A DNA stretch of 64,000 bases from Aphrocallistes beatrix (GCA_963281255.1 OY725488.1:7599524-7663523), one strand, 5' to 3'. Shown: positions 14,101 to 30,215, counted from the first letter of the stretch. The notes: generated by a model from the letters alone, not told the origin. Numbers and translations: made by a program.

Positions 14101-17100
14101 TACATAATGCCACAGGACAACCAGTTGTGTACTGATCGAAAAGTATAACCCAAAATACACATTCTCTACATAATGCCACAGGACAACCAGTGGTGGACTG
14201 ATCGAAAAGTATAACCCAAAATACCCATTCTCTACATAATGGCACAGGACAACCAGTGGTGGACTGATCGAAAAGTATAACCCAAAATGCCCGTTCTCGA
14301 CATAATGCCACAGGACACCCAGTGGTGGACTGATCGAAAAGTATAACGCAAAATACCCGTTCTCTACATAATGCCACAGGACACCCAGTGGTGGACTGAT
14401 CGAAAAGCATAACCCAAAATACCCATTCTCTACATAATGCCACAGGACAACCAGTGGTGGACTGATCGAAAAGTATAACCCAAAATACCCATTCTCTACA
14501 TAATGCCACAGGACAACCAGTGGTGGACTGATCGAAAAGTATAACCCAAAATGCCCATTCTCTACATAATGCGACAGTCACCAGTGGTGGACTGATCGAA
14601 AAGTATAACCCAAAATGCCCGTTTGACACATAATGCCACAGGACACCAAGTGGTAGACTGATCGATAAATATAACCCAAATGCCAGTTCTCTACATAATG
14701 CCACAGGACACCAAGTGGTAGACTGATCGATAAATATAACCCAAATGCCCGTTATCTACATAATGCCACAGGACAACCAGTGGTGGACTGATCGAAAAGT
14801 ATAACCCAAAATACCCGTTCTCTACATAATGCCACAGGACACCAAGTGATAGACTGATCGATAAATATAACCCAAATGCCCGTTCTCTACATAATGCCAC
14901 AGGACAACCAGTGGTGGACTGATCGAAAAGTATAACGCAAAATACCCATTCTCTACATAATGCCACAGGACAACCAGTGGTGGACCGATCGAAAAGTATA
15001 ACCCAAAATGCCCATTCTCTACATAATGCCACAGGCCACCAGTGGTGGACTGATCGAAAAGTATCACCCAAATACCCGTTCTCTATATTATGCCACAGGA
15101 CACCCAGTGGAGGACTGATCGAAAAGTATAACCCAAAATGCCCATTCTCTACATAATGCCAGAGGACAACCAGTGGTGGACTGGTCGAAAAGTATAACCC
15201 AAAAATACCAATTCTCTACATAATGCCACAGCACACCCAGTGGTGGGGTAATCGAAAAGTATAACCCAAATGTCCGTTCTCTACATAATGCCACAGGACA
15301 CCCAGTGGTGGACTGATCGAAAAGTATAACCCAAAATACCCGTTCTCTACATAATGCCACAGGACACCAAGTGATAGACTGATCGATAAATATAACCCAA
15401 ATGCCCGTTCTCTACATAATGCCACAGGACAACCAGTGGTGGACTGATCGAAAAGTATAACGCAAAATACCCATTCTCTACATAATGCCACAGGCCACCA
15501 GTGGTGGACTGATCGAAAAGTATCACCCAAATACCCGTTCTCTATATTATGCCACAGGACACCCAGTGGAGGACTGATCGAAAAGTATAACCCAAAATGC
15601 CCATTCTCTACATAATGCCAGAGGACAACCAGTGGTGGACTGGTCGAAAAGTATAACCCAAAAATACCAATTCTCTACATAATGCCACAGCACACCCAGT
15701 GGTGGGGTAATCGAAAAGTATAACCCAAATGTCCGTTCTCTACATAATGCCACAGGACAACCAGTGGTGGACTGATCGAAAAGTATAACTCAAAATACCC
15801 ATTCTCTACATAATGCCACAGGACAACCAGTGGTGGACTGATCGAAAAGTATAACCCAAAATACCCATTCTCTACATAATGCCACAGGACAACCAGTGGT
15901 GGACTGATCGAAAAGTATAACCCAAAATGCCCGTTCTCGACATAATACCACAGGACACCCAGTGGTGGACTGATCTTAAAGTATAACCCAAAATACCCGT
16001 TCTCTACATAATGCCACAGGACACCCAGTGGTGGACTGATCGATAAATATAACCCAAATGCCAGTTCTCTACATAATGCCACAGGACACCAAGTGGTAGA
16101 CTGATCGATAAATATAACCCAAATGCCAGTTCTCTACATAATCCCACAGGACACCAAGTGGTAGACTGATCGATAAATATAGCCCAAATGCCCGTTATCT
16201 ACATAATGCCACAGGACAACCAGTGGTGGACTGATCGAAAAGTATAACCCAAAATACCCATTCTCTACATAATGCCACAGGACAACCAGTGGTGTACTGA
16301 TCGAAAAGTATAACCCAAAATACACATTCTCTACATAATGCCACAGGACAACCAGTGGTGGACTGATCGAAAAGTATAACCCAAAATACCCATTCTCTAC
16401 ATAATGCCACAGGACAACCAGTTGTGTACTGATCGAAAAGTATAACCCAAAATACACATTCTCTACATAATGCCACAGGACAACCAGTGGTGGACTGATC
16501 GAAAAGTATAACCCAAAATGCCCGTTCTCTACATAATGCCACAGGACACCCAGTGGTGGACTGATCGAAAAGTATAACCCAAAATACCCATTCTCTACAT
16601 AATGGCACAGGACAACCAGTGGTGGACTGATCGAAAAGTATAACCCAAAATGCCCGTTCTCGACATAATGCCACAGGACACCCAGTGGTGGACTGATCGA
16701 AAAGTATAACGCAAAATACCCGTTCTCTACATAATGCCACAGGACACCCAGTGGTGGACTGATCGAAAAGCATAACCCAAAATACCCATTCTCTACATAA
16801 TGCCACAGGACAACCAGTGGTGGACTGATCGAAAAGTATAACCCAAAATACCCATTCTCTACATAATGCCACAGGACAACCAGTTGTGTACTGATCGAAA
16901 AGTATAACCCAAAATACACATTCTCTACATAATGCCACAGGACAACCAGTGGTGGACTGATCGAAAAGTATAACCCAAAATACCCATTCTCTACATAATG
17001 GCACAGGACAACCAGTGGTGGACTGATCGAAAAGTATAACCCAAAATGCCCGTTCTCGACATAATGCCACAGGACACCCAGTGGTGGACTGATCGAAAAG

Positions 17101-17450
17101 TATAACGCAAAATACCCGTTCTCTACATAATGCCACAGGACACCCAGTGGTGGACTGATCGAAAAGCATAACCCAAAATACCCATTCTCTACATAATGCC
17201 ACAGGACAACCAGTGGTGGACTGATCGAAAAGTATAACCCAAAATACCCATTCTCTACATAATGCCACAGGACAACCAGTGGTGGACTGATCGAAAAGTA
17301 TAACCCAAAATGCCCATTCTCTACATAATGCGACAGTCACCAGTGGTGGACTGATCGAAAAGTATAACCCAAAATGCCCGTTTGACACATAATGCCACAG
17401 GACACCAAGTGGTAGACTGATCGATAAATATAACCCAAATGCCAGTTCTC
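11170..17450. repeat. Satellite domain C1: HOR of 2,297 bp
   Basis: Matching blocks at 12,394 and 14,691, 13,250 and 15,547, 13,378 and 15,675, and 13,837 and 16,134 are all 2,297 bp apart. Diagnostic variants include ATGGCACAGG (11,481; 11,943), GTATCACCCAAATACCC, CTATATTATGCC and GATCTTAAAG. Within 11.2-12.3 kb a shorter internal duplication is also visible. Confidence 0.85.
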
Positions 17451-20400
17451 TACATAATGCCACAGGACACCAAGTGGTAGACTGATCGATAAATATAACC
17501 CAAATGCCCGTTATCTACATAATGCCACAGGACAACCAGTGGTGGACTGATCGAAAAGTATAACCCAAAATACCCATTCTCTACATAATGCCACAGGACT
17601 ACCAGTGGTGGACTGATCGAAAAGTATAACCCAAAATACACATTCTCTACATAATGCCACAGGACAACCAGTGGTAGACTGATCGAAAAGTATAACCCAA
17701 AATGCCCGTTCTCGACATAATGCCACAGGACACCCAGTGGTGGACTGATCGAAAAGTATAACCCAAAATACCCGTTCTCTACATAATGCCACAGGACACC
17801 AAGTGATAGACTGATCGATAAATATAACCCAAATGCCCGTTCTCTACATAATGCCACAGGACAACCAGTGGTGGACTGATCGAAAAGTATAACGCAAAAT
17901 ACCCATTCTCTACATAATGCCACAGGACAACCAGTGGTGGACTGATCGAAAAGTATAACCCAAAATGCCCATTCTCTACATAATGCCACAGGCCACCAGT
18001 GGTGGACTGATCGAAAAGTATCACCCAAATACCCGTTCTCTATATTATGCCACAGGACACCCAGTGGAGGACTGATCGAAAAGTATAACCCAAAATGCCC
18101 ATTCTCTACATAATGCCAGAGGACAACCAGTGGTGGACTGGTCGAAAAGTATAACCCAAAAATACCAATTCTCTACATAATGCCACAGCACACCCAGTGG
18201 TGGGGTAATCGAAAAGTATAACCCAAATGTCCGTTCTCTACATAATGCCACAGGACAACCAGTGGTGGACTGATCGAAAAGTATAACTCAAAATACCCAT
18301 TCTCTACATAATGCCACAGGACAACCAGTGGTGGACTGATCGAAAAGTATAACCCAAAATACACATTCTCTACATAATGCCACAGGACAACCAGTGGTAG
18401 ACTGATCGAAAAGTATAACCCAAAATGCCCGTTCTCGACATAATGCCACAGGACACCCAGTGGTGGACTGATCGAAAAGTATAACCCAAAATACCCGTTC
18501 TCTACATAATGCCACAGGACACCAAGTGATAGACTGATCGATAAATATAACCCAAATGCCCGTTCTCTACATAATGCCACAGGACAACCAGTGGTGGACT
18601 GATCGAAAAGTATAACGCAAAATACCCATTCTCTACATAATGCCACAGGCCACCAGTGGTGGACTGATCGAAAAGTATCACCCAAATACCCGTTCTCTAT
18701 ATTATGCCACAGGACACCCAGTGGAGGACTGATCGAAAAGTATAACCCAAAATGCCCATTCTCTACATAATGCCAGAGTACAACCAGTGGTGGACTGGTC
18801 GAAAAGTATAACCCAAAAATACCAATTCTCTACATAATGCCACAGCACACCCAGTGGTGGGGTAATCGAAAAGTATAACCCAAATGTCCGTTCTCTACAT
18901 AATGCCACAGGACAACCAGTGGTGGACTGATCGAAAAGTATAACTCAAAATACCCATTCTCTACATAATGCCACAGGACAACCAGTGGTGGACTGATCGA
19001 AAAGTATAACCCAAAATACCCATTCTCTACATAATGCCACAGGACAACCAGTGGTGGACTGATCGAAAAGCATAACCCAAAATACCCATTCTCTACATAA
19101 TGCCACAGGACAACCAGTGGTGGACTGATCGAAAAGTATAACCCAAAATACCCATTCTCTACATAATGCCACAGGACAACCAGTGGTGGACTGATCGAAA
19201 AGTATAACCCAAAATGCCCATTCTCTACATAATGCGACAGTCACCAGTGGTGGACTGATCGAAAAGTATAACCCAAAATGCCCGTTTGACACATAATGCC
19301 ACAGGACACCAAGTGGTAGACTGATCGATAAATATAACCCAAATGCCAGTTCTCTACATAATGCCACAGGACACCAAGTGGTAGACTGATCGATAAATAT
19401 AACCCAAATGCCCGTTATCTACATAATGCCACAGGACAACCAGTGGTGGACTGATCGAAAAGTATAACCCAAAATACCCATTCTCTACATAATGCCACAG
19501 GACTACCAGTGGTGGACTGATCGAAAAGTATAACCCAAAATACACATTCTCTACATAATGCCACAGGACAACCAGTGGTAGACTGATCGAAAAGTATAAC
19601 CCAAAATGCCCGTTCTCGACATAATGCCACAGGACACCCAGTGGTGGACTGATCGAAAAGTATAACCCAAAATACCCGTTCTCTACATAATGCCACAGGA
19701 CACCAAGTGATAGACTGATCGATAAATATAACCCAAATGCCCGTTCTCTACATAATGCCACAGGACAACCAGTGGTGGACTGATCGAAAAGTATAACGCA
19801 AAATACCCATTCTCTACATAATGCCACAGGACAACCAGTGGTGGACTGATCGAAAAGTATAACCCAAAATGCCCATTCTCTACATAATGCCACAGGCCAC
19901 CAGTGGTGGACTGATCGAAAAGTATCACCCAAATACCCGTTCTCTATATTATGCCACAGGACACCCAGTGGAGGACTGATCGAAAAGTATAACCCAAAAT
20001 GCCCATTCTCTACATAATGCCAGAGGACAACCAGTGGTGGACTGGTCGAAAAGTATAACCCAAAAATACCAATTCTCTACATAATGCCACAGCACACCCA
20101 GTGGTGGGGTAATCGAAAAGTATAACCCAAATGTCCGTTCTCTACATAATGCCACAGGACAACCAGTGGTGGACTGATCGAAAAGTATAACTCAAAATAC
20201 CCATTCTCTACATAATGCCACAGGACAACCAGTGGTGGACTGATCGAAAAGTATAACCCAAAATACACATTCTCTACATAATGCCACAGGACAACCAGTG
20301 GTAGACTGATCGAAAAGTATAACCCAAAATGCCCGTTCTCGACATAATGCCACAGGACACCCAGTGGTGGACTGATCGAAAAGTATAACCCAAAATACCC

Positions 20401-20600
20401 GTTCTCTACATAATGCCACAGGACACCAAGTGATAGACTGATCGATAAATATAACCCAAATGCCCGTTCTCTACATAATGCCACAGGACAACCAGTGGTG
20501 GACTGATCGAAAAGTATAACGCAAAATACCCATTCTCTACATAATGCCACAGGCCACCAGTGGTGGACTGATCGAAAAGTATCACCCAAATACCCGTTCT
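17450..20600. repeat. Satellite domain C2: HOR of 1,904 bp
   Basis: Ordered variant blocks at 17,450/19,354, 17,511/19,415, 18,045/19,949, 18,173/20,077 and 18,702/20,606 are all exactly 1,904 bp apart. The private variant GGACTACCAGTGG (about 17,597 and 19,501) is present once in each copy. The repeat re-uses C1-type variants in a different order. Confidence 0.85.
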
Positions 20601-23600
20601 CTATATTATGCCACAGGACACCCAGTGGAGGACTGATCGAAAAGTATAACCCAAAATGCCCATTCTCTACATAATGCCAGAGTACAACCAGTGGTGGACT
20701 GGTCGAAAAGTATAACCCAAAAATACCAATTCTCTACATAATGCCACAGCACACCCAGTGGTGGGGTAATCGAAAAGTATAACCCAAATGTCCGTTCTCT
20801 ACATAATGCCACAGGACAACCAGTGGTGGACTGATCGAAAAGTATAACTCAAAATACCCATTCTCTACATAATGCCACAGGACAACCAGTGGTGGACTGA
20901 TCGAAAAGTATAACCCAAAATACCCATTCTCTACATAATGCCACAGGACAACCAGTGGTGGACTGATCGAAAAGTATAACCCAAAATGCCCGTTCTCGAC
21001 ATAATACCACAGGACACCCAGTGGTGGACTGATCTTAAAGTATAACCCAAAATACCCGTTCTCTACATAATGCCACAGGACACCAAGTGGTAGACTGATC
21101 GATAAATATAACCCAAATGCCAGTTCTCTACATAATCCCACAGGACACCAAGTGGTAGACTGATCGATAAATATAGCCCAAATGCCCGTTATCTACATAA
21201 TGCCACAGGACAACCAGTGGTGGACTGATCGAAAAGTATAACCCAAAATACCCATTCTCTACATAATGCCACAGGACAACCAGTGGTGTACTGATCGAAA
21301 AGTATAACCCAAAATACACATTCTCTACATAATGCCACAGGACAACCAGTGGTGGACTGATCGAAAAGTATAACCCAAAATACCCGTTCTCTACATAATG
21401 CCACAGGACACCAAGTGATAGACTGATCGATAAATATAACCCAAATGCCCGTTCTCTACATAATGCCACAGGACAACCAGTGGTGGACTGATCGAAAAGT
21501 ATAACGCAAAATACCCATTCTCTACATAATGCCACAGGCCACCAGTGGTGGACTGATCGAAAAGTATCACCCAAATACCCGTTCTCTATATTATGCCACA
21601 GGACACCCAGTGGAGGACTGATCGAAAAGTATAACCCAAAATGCCCATTCTCTACATAATGCCAGAGTACAACCAGTGGTGGACTGGTCGAAAAGTATAA
21701 CCCCAAAATACCAATTCTCTACATAATGCCACAGCACACCCAGTGGTGGGGTAATCGAAAAGTATAACCCAAATGTCCGTTCTCTACATAATGCCACAGG
21801 ACAACCAGTGGTGGACTGATCGAAAAGTATAACTCAAAATACCCATTCTCTACATAATGCCACAGGACAACCAGTGGTGGACTGATCGAAAAGTATAACC
21901 CAAAATACCCATTCTCTACATAATGCCACAGGACAACCAGTGGTGGACTGATCGAAAAGTATAACCCAAAATGCCCGTTCTCGACATAATACCACAGGAC
22001 ACCCAGTGGTGGACTGATCTTAAAGTATAACCCAAAATACCCGTTCTCTACATAATGCCACAGGACACCAAGTGGTAGACTGATCGATAAATATAACCCA
22101 AATGCCAGTTCTCTACATAATCCCACAGGACACCAAGTGGTAGACTGATCGATAAATATAGCCCAAATGCCCGTTATCTACATAATGCCACAGGACAACC
22201 AGTGGTGGACTGATCGAAAAGTATAACCCAAAATACCCATTCTCTACATAATGCCACAGGACAACCAGTGGTGTACTGATCGAAAAGTATAACCCAAAAT
22301 ACACATTCTCTACATAATGCCACAGGACAACCAGTGGTGGACTGATCGAAAAGTATAACCCAAAATACCCATTCTCTACATAATGCCACAGGACAACCAG
22401 TTGTGTACTGATCGAAAAGTATAACCCAAAATACACATTCTCTACATAATGCCACAGGACAACCAGTGGTGGACTGATCGAAAAGTATAACCCAAAATGC
22501 CCGTTCTCTACATAATGCCACAGGACACCCAGTGGTGGACTAATCGAAATGTATAACCCAAATACCCATTCTCTACATAATGCCACAGCACACCCAGTGG
22601 TGGACTGATCGAAAAGTATAACGCAAAATACCCATTCTCTACATAATGCCACAGGACAACCAGTGGTGGACTGATCGAAAAGTATAACCCAAAATACCCG
22701 TTCTCTACATAATGCCACAGGACACCAAGTGATAGACTGATCGATAAATATAACCCAAATGCCCGTTCTCTACATAATGCCACAGGACAACCAGTGGTGG
22801 ACTGATCGAAAAGTATAACGCAAAATACCCATTCTCTACATAATGCCACAGGACAACCAGTGGTGGACCGATCGAAAAGTATAACCCAAAATGCCCATTC
22901 TCTACATAATGCCACAGGCCACCAGTGGTGGACTGATCGAAAAGTATCACCCAAATACCCGTTCTCTATATTATGCCACAGGACACCCAGTGGAGGACTG
23001 ATCGAAAAGTATAACCCAAAATGCCCATTCTCTACATAATGCCACAGGACAACCAGTGGTGGACTGATCGAAAAGTATAACCCAAAATACCCATTCTCTA
23101 CATAATGCCACAGGACAACCAGTTGTGTACTGATCGAAAAGTATAACCCAAAATACACATTCTCTACATAATGCCACAGGACAACCAGTGGTGGACTGAT
23201 CGAAAAGTATAACCCAAAATACCCATTCTCTACATAATGGCACAGGACAACCAGTGGTGGACTGATCGAAAAGTATAACCCAAAATGCCCGTTCTCGACA
23301 TAATGCCACAGGACACCCAGTGGTGGACTGATCGAAAAGTATAACGCAAAATACCCGTTCTCTACATAATGCCACAGGACACCCAGTGGTGGACTGATCG
23401 AAAAGCATAACCCAAAATACCCATTCTCTACATAATGCCACAGGACAACCAGTGGTGGACTGATCGAAAAGTATAACCCAAAATACCCATTCTCTACATA
23501 ATGCCACAGGACAACCAGTGGTGGACTGATCGAAAAGTATAACCCAAAATGCCCATTCTCTACATAATGCGACAGTCACCAGTGGTGGACTGATCGAAAA

Positions 23601-25530
23601 GTATAACCCAAAATGCCCGTTTGACACATAATGCCACAGGACACCAAGTGGTAGACTGATCGATAAATATAACCCAAATGCCCGTTATCTACATAATGCC
23701 ACAGGACAACCAGTGGTGGACTGATCGAAAAGTATAACCCAAAATACCCATTCTCTACATAATGCCACAGGACAACCAGTGGTGGACTGATCGAAAAGTA
23801 TAACCCAAAATGCCCATTCTCTACATAATGCCACAGGCCACCAGTGGTGGACTGATCGAAAAGTATCACCCAAATACCCGTTCTCTATATTATGCCACAG
23901 GACACCCAGTGGAGGACTGATCGAAAAGTATAACCCAAAATGCCCATTCTCTACATAATGCCAGAGGACAACCAGTGGTGGACTGGTCGAAAAGTATAAC
24001 CCAAAAATACCAATTCTCTACATAATGCCACAGCACACCCAGTGGTGGGGTAATCGAAAAGTATAACCCAAATGTCCGTTCTCTACATAATGCCACAGGA
24101 CAACCAGTGGTGGACTGATCGAAAAGTATAACTCAAAATACCCATTCTCTACATAATGCCACAGGACAACCAGTGGTGGACTGATCGAAAAGTATAACCC
24201 AAAATACACATTCTCTACATAATGCCACAGGACAACCAGTGGTAGACTGATCGAAAAGTATAACCCAAAATGCCCGTTCTCGACATAATGCCACAGGACA
24301 CCCAGTGGTGGACTGATCGAAAAGTATAACCCAAAATACCCGTTCTCTACATAATGCCACAGGACACCAAGTGATAGACTGATCGATAAATATAACCCAA
24401 ATGCCCGTTCTCTACATAATGCCACAGGACAACCAGTGGTGGACTGATCGAAAAGTATAACGCAAAATACCCATTCTCTACATAATGCCACAGGCCACCA
24501 GTGGTGGACTGATCGAAAAGTATCACCCAAATACCCGTTCTCTATATTATGCCACAGGACACCCAGTGGAGGACTGATCGAAAAGTATAACCCAAAATGC
24601 CCATTCTCTACATAATGCCAGAGTACAACCAGTGGTGGACTGGTCGAAAAGTATAACCCAAAAATACCAATTCTCTACATAATGCCACAGCACACCCAGT
24701 GGTGGGGTAATCGAAAAGTATAACCCAAATGTCCGTTCTCTACATAATGCCACAGGACAACCAGTGGTGGACTGATCGAAAAGTATAACTCAAAATACCC
24801 ATTCTCTACATAATGCCACAGGACAACCAGTGGTGGACTGATCGAAAAGTATAACCCAAAATACCCATTCTCTACATAATGCCACAGGACAACCAGTGGT
24901 GGACTGATCGAAAAGTATAACCCAAAATGCCCGTTCTCGACATAATACCACAGGACACCCAGTGGTGGACTGATCTTAAAGTATAACCCAAAATACCCGT
25001 TCTCTACATAATGCCACAGGACACCCAGTGGTGGACTGATCGATAAATATAACCCAAATGCCAGTTCTCTACATAATGCCACAGGACACCAAGTGGTAGA
25101 CTGATCGATAAATATAACCCAAATGCCAGTTCTCTACATAATCCCACAGGACACCAAGTGGTAGACTGATCGATAAATATAGCCCAAATGCCCGTTATCT
25201 ACATAATGCCACAGGACAACCAGTGGTGGACTGATCGAAAAGTATAACCCAAAATACCCATTCTCTACATAATGCCACAGGACAACCAGTGGTGTACTGA
25301 TCGAAAAGTATAACCCAAAATACACATTCTCTACATAATGCCACAGGACAACCAGTGGTGGACTGATCGAAAAGTATAACCCAAAATACCCATTCTCTAC
25401 ATAATGCCACAGGACAACCAGTTGTGTACTGATCGAAAAGTATAACCCAAAATACACATTCTCTACATAATGCCACAGGACAACCAGTGGTGGACTGATC
25501 GAAAAGTATAACCCAAAATGCCCGTTCTCT
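20600..25530. repeat. Satellite domain C3: 985-bp HOR and mixed C-type monomers
   Basis: Blocks at 20,606/21,591, 20,734/21,719 and 21,128/22,113 are 985 bp apart. Copies carry the GATCTTAAAG, ATAATCCCACAGG and GGGGTAATCG variants. From 22.7 to 25.5 kb C1/C2-type blocks recur in rearranged order, for example 24,675-25,082 matching 15,675-16,082. One copy has a 1-bp change from CCCAAAAATACC to CCCCAAAATACC near 21,701. Confidence 0.8.
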
Positions 25531-28500
25531 ACATAATGCCACAGGACACCCAGTGGTGGACTAATCGAAATGTATAACCCAAATACCCATTCTCTACATA
25601 ATGCCACAGCACACCCAGTGGTGGACTGATCGAAAAGTATAACGCAAAATACCCATTCTCTACATAATGCCACAGGACAACCAGTGGTGGACTGATCGAA
25701 AAGTATAACCCAAAATGCCCGTTCTCGACATAATGCCACAGGACACCCAGTGGTGGACTGATCGAAAAGTATAACCCAAAATACCCGTTCTCTACATAAT
25801 GCCACAGGACACCCAGTGGTGGACTGATCGAAAAGTATAACCCAAAATGCCCGTTCGACACATAATGCCACAGGACACCAAGTGGTAGACTGATCAATAA
25901 ATATAACCCAAATGCCCGTTCTCTACATAATGCCACAGGACAACCAGTGGTGGACTGATCGAAAAGTATAACCCAAAATGCCCGTTCTCTACATAATGCC
26001 ACAGGACACCCAGTGGTGGACTGATCGAAATGTATAACCCAAAATACCCATTCTCTACATAATGCCACAGCACACCCAGTGGTGGACTGATCGAAAAGTA
26101 TAACGCAAAATACCCATTCTCTACATAATGCCACAGGACAACCAGTGGTGGACTGATCGAAAAGCATAACCCAAAATACCCATTCTCTACATAATGCCAC
26201 AGGACAACCAGTGGTGGACTGATCGAAAAGTATAACCCAAAATACCCATTCTCTACATAATGCCACAGGACAACCAGTGGTGGACTGATCGAAAAGTATA
26301 ACCCAAAATACCCATTCTCTACATAATGCCACAGCACACCCAGAGGTGGACTGATCGAAAAGTATAACGCAAAATACCCATTCTCTACATAATGCCACAG
26401 GACAATCAGTGGTGGACTGATCGAAAAGCATAACCCAAAAATACCCATTCTCTACATAATGCCACAGGACAACCAGTGGTGGACTGATGGAAAAGTATAA
26501 CTCAAAATACCCATTCTCTACATAATGCCACAGGACAACCAGTGGTGGACTGATCGAAAAGTATAACCCAAAATGCCCGTTCTCGACATAATGCCACAGG
26601 ACACCCAGTGGTGGACTGATCGAAAAGTATAACCCAAAATACCCGTTCTCTACATAATGCCACAGGACACCTAGTGGTGGACTGATCGAAAAGTATAACC
26701 CAAAATGCCCGTTCGACACATAATGCCACAGGACACCAAGTGGTAGACTGATCGATAAATATAACCCAAATGCCCGTTCTCTACATAATGCCACAGGACA
26801 CCAAGTGGTAGACTAATCGATAAATATAACCCAAATGCCCGTTATCTACATAATGCCACAGGACAACCAGTGGTGGATTGATCGAAAAGTATAACCCAAA
26901 ATACCCGTTCTCTACATAATGCCACAGGACACCAAGTGGTAGACTGATCGATAAATATAACCCAAATGCCCGTTCTCTACATAATGCCACAGGACAACCA
27001 GTGGTGGACTGATCGAAAAGTATAACCCAAAATGCCCGTTCTCTACATAATGCCACAGGACACCCAGTGGTGGACTGATCGAAATGTATAACCCAAAATA
27101 CCCATTCTCTACATAATGTCACAGCACACCCAGTGGTGGACTGATCGAAAAGTATAACGCAAAATACCCATTCTCTACATAATGCCACAGGACAACCAGT
27201 GGTGGACTGATCGAAAAGCATAACCCAAAATACCCATCCTCTACATAATGCCACAGGACAACCAGTGGTGGACTGATCGAAAAGTATAACCCAAAATACC
27301 CATTCTCTACATAATGCCACAGGACAACCAGTGGTGGACTGATTGAAAAGTATAACCCAAAATGCCCGTTCTCTACATAATGCCACAGGACAACCAGTGG
27401 TGGACTGATCGAAAAGTATAACCCAAAATGCCCGTTCTCTACATAATGCCACAGGACACCCAGTGGTGGACTGATCGAAATGTATAACCCAAAATACCCA
27501 TTCTCTACATAATGCCACAGGACAACCAGTGGTGGACTGATCGAAAAGTATAACCCAAAATGCCCGTTCTCTACATAATGCCACAGGACAACCAGTGGTG
27601 GACTGATCGAAAAGTATAACCCAAAATGCCCGTTCTCTACATAATGCCACAGGACACCCAGTGGTGGACTGATCGAAAAGTATAACCCAAAATGCCCGTT
27701 CGACACATAATGCCACAGGACACCAAGTGGTAGACTGATCGATAAATATAATCCAAATGCCAGTTCTCTACATAATGCCACAGGACACCAAGTGGTAGAC
27801 TGATCGATAAATATAACCCAAATGCCCGTTATCTACATAATGCCACAGGACAACCAGTGGTGGATTGATCGAAAAGTATAACCCAAAATACCCGTTCTCT
27901 ACATAATGCCACAGGACACCAAGTGGTAGACTGATCGATAAATATAACCCAAATGCCCGTTCTCTACATAATGCCACAGGACACCCAGTGGTGGACTGAT
28001 CGAAATGTATAACCCAAAATACCCATTCTCTACATAATGCCACAGCACACCCAGTGGTGGACTGATCGAAAAGTATAACCCAAAATGCCCGTTCTCTACA
28101 TAATGCCACAGGACACCCAGTGGTGGACTGATCGAAATGTATAACCCAAAATACCCATTCTCTACATAATGCCACAGCACACCCAGTGGTGGACTGATCG
28201 AAAAGTATAACCCAAAATACCCATTCTCTACATAATGCCACAGGACACCCAGTGGTGGACTGATCGAAATGTATAACCCAAAATACCCGTTCTCTACATA
28301 ATGCCACAGGACACCCAGTGGTGGACTGATCGAAAAGTATAACCCAAAATACCCGTTCTCTACATAATGCCACAGGACACCCAGTGGTGGACTGATCGAA
28401 AAGTATAACCCAAAATGCCCATTCTCTACATAATGCGACAGTCACCAGTGGTGGACTGATCGAAAAGTATAACCCAAAATGCCCGTTTGACACATAATGC

Positions 28501-30215
28501 CACAGGACACCAAGTGGTAGACTGATCGATAAATATAACCCAAATGCCCGTTCTCTACATAATGCCACAGGACAACCAGTGGTGGACTGATCGAAAAGTA
28601 TAACCCAAAATGCCCGTTCTCTACATAATGCCACAGGACACCCAGTGGTGGACTGATCGAAATGTATAACCCAAAATACCCATTCTCTACATAATGTCAC
28701 AGCACACCCAGTGGTGGACTGATCGAAAAGTATAACGCAAAATACCCATTCTCTACATAATGCCACAGGACAACCAGTGGTGGACTGATCGAAAAGCATA
28801 ACCCAAAATACCCATCCTCTACATAATGCCACAGGACAACCAGTGGTGGACTGATCGAAAAGTATAACCCAAAATACCCATTCTCTACATAATGCCACAG
28901 GACAACCAGTGGTGGACTGATTGAAAAGTATAACCCAAAATGCCCGTTCTCTACATAATGCCACAGGACAACCAGTGGTGGACTGATCGAAAAGTATAAC
29001 CCAAAATGCCCGTTCTCTACATAATGCCACAGGACACCCAGTGGTGGACTGATCGAAATGTATAACCCAAAATACCCATTCTCTACATAATGCCACAGGA
29101 CAACCAGTGGTGGACTGATCGAAAAGTATAACCCAAAATGCCCGTTCTCTACATAATGCCACAGGACAACCAGTGGTGGACTGATCGAAAAGTATAACCC
29201 AAAATGCCCGTTCTCTACATAATGCCACAGGACACCCAGTGGTGGACTGATCGAAAAGTATAACCCAAAATGCCCGTTCGACACATAATGCCACAGGACA
29301 CCAAGTGGTAGACTGATCGATAAATATAATCCAAATGCCAGTTCTCTACATAATGCCACAGGACACCAAGTGGTAGACTGATCGATAAATATAACCCAAA
29401 TGCCCGTTATCTACATAATGCCACAGGACAACCAGTGGTGGATTGATCGAAAAGTATAACCCAAAATACCCGTTCTCTACATAATGCCACAGGACACCAA
29501 GTGGTAGACTGATCGATAAATATAACCCAAATGCCCGTTCTCTACATAATGCCACAGGACACCCAGTGGTGGACTGATCGAAATGTATAACCCAAAATAC
29601 CCATTCTCTACATAATGCCACAGCACACCCAGTGGTGGACTGATCGAAAAGTATAACCCAAAATGCCCGTTCTCTACATAATGCCACAGGACACCCAGTG
29701 GTGGACTGATCGAAATGTATAACCCAAAATACCCATTCTCTACATAATGCCACAGCACACCCAGTGGTGGACTGATCGAAAAGTATAACCCAAAATACCC
29801 ATTCTCTACATAATGCCACAGGACACCCAGTGGTGGACTGATCGAAATGTATAACCCAAAATACCCGTTCTCTACATAATGCCACAGGACACCCAGTGGT
29901 GGACTGATCGAAAAGTATAACCCAAAATACCCGTTCTCTACATAATGCCACAGGACACCCAGTGGTGGACTGATCGAAAAGTATAACCCAAAATGCCCAT
30001 TCTCTACATAATGCGACAGTCACCAGTGGTGGACTGATCGAAAAGTATAACCCAAAATGCCCGTTTGACACATAATGCCACAGGACACCAAGTGGTAGAC
30101 TGATCGATAAATATAACCCAAATGCCAGTTCTCTACATAATGCCACAGGACACCAAGTGGTAGACTGATCGATAAATATAACCCAAATGCCAGTTCTCTA
30201 CATAATGCCACAGGA
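25530..30215. repeat. Satellite domain B': expanded copy of domain B with 1,578-bp HOR
   Basis: This is the second copy of domain B. Inside it the blocks starting at 27,119, 27,768 and 27,899 recur at 28,697, 29,346 and 29,477, all exactly 1,578 bp apart, so the duplicate has gained an extra tandem HOR unit relative to the copy at 8-11 kb. Private variants such as ATTGAAAAG near 27,342 and 28,920 distinguish this domain from its source. Confidence 0.82.
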
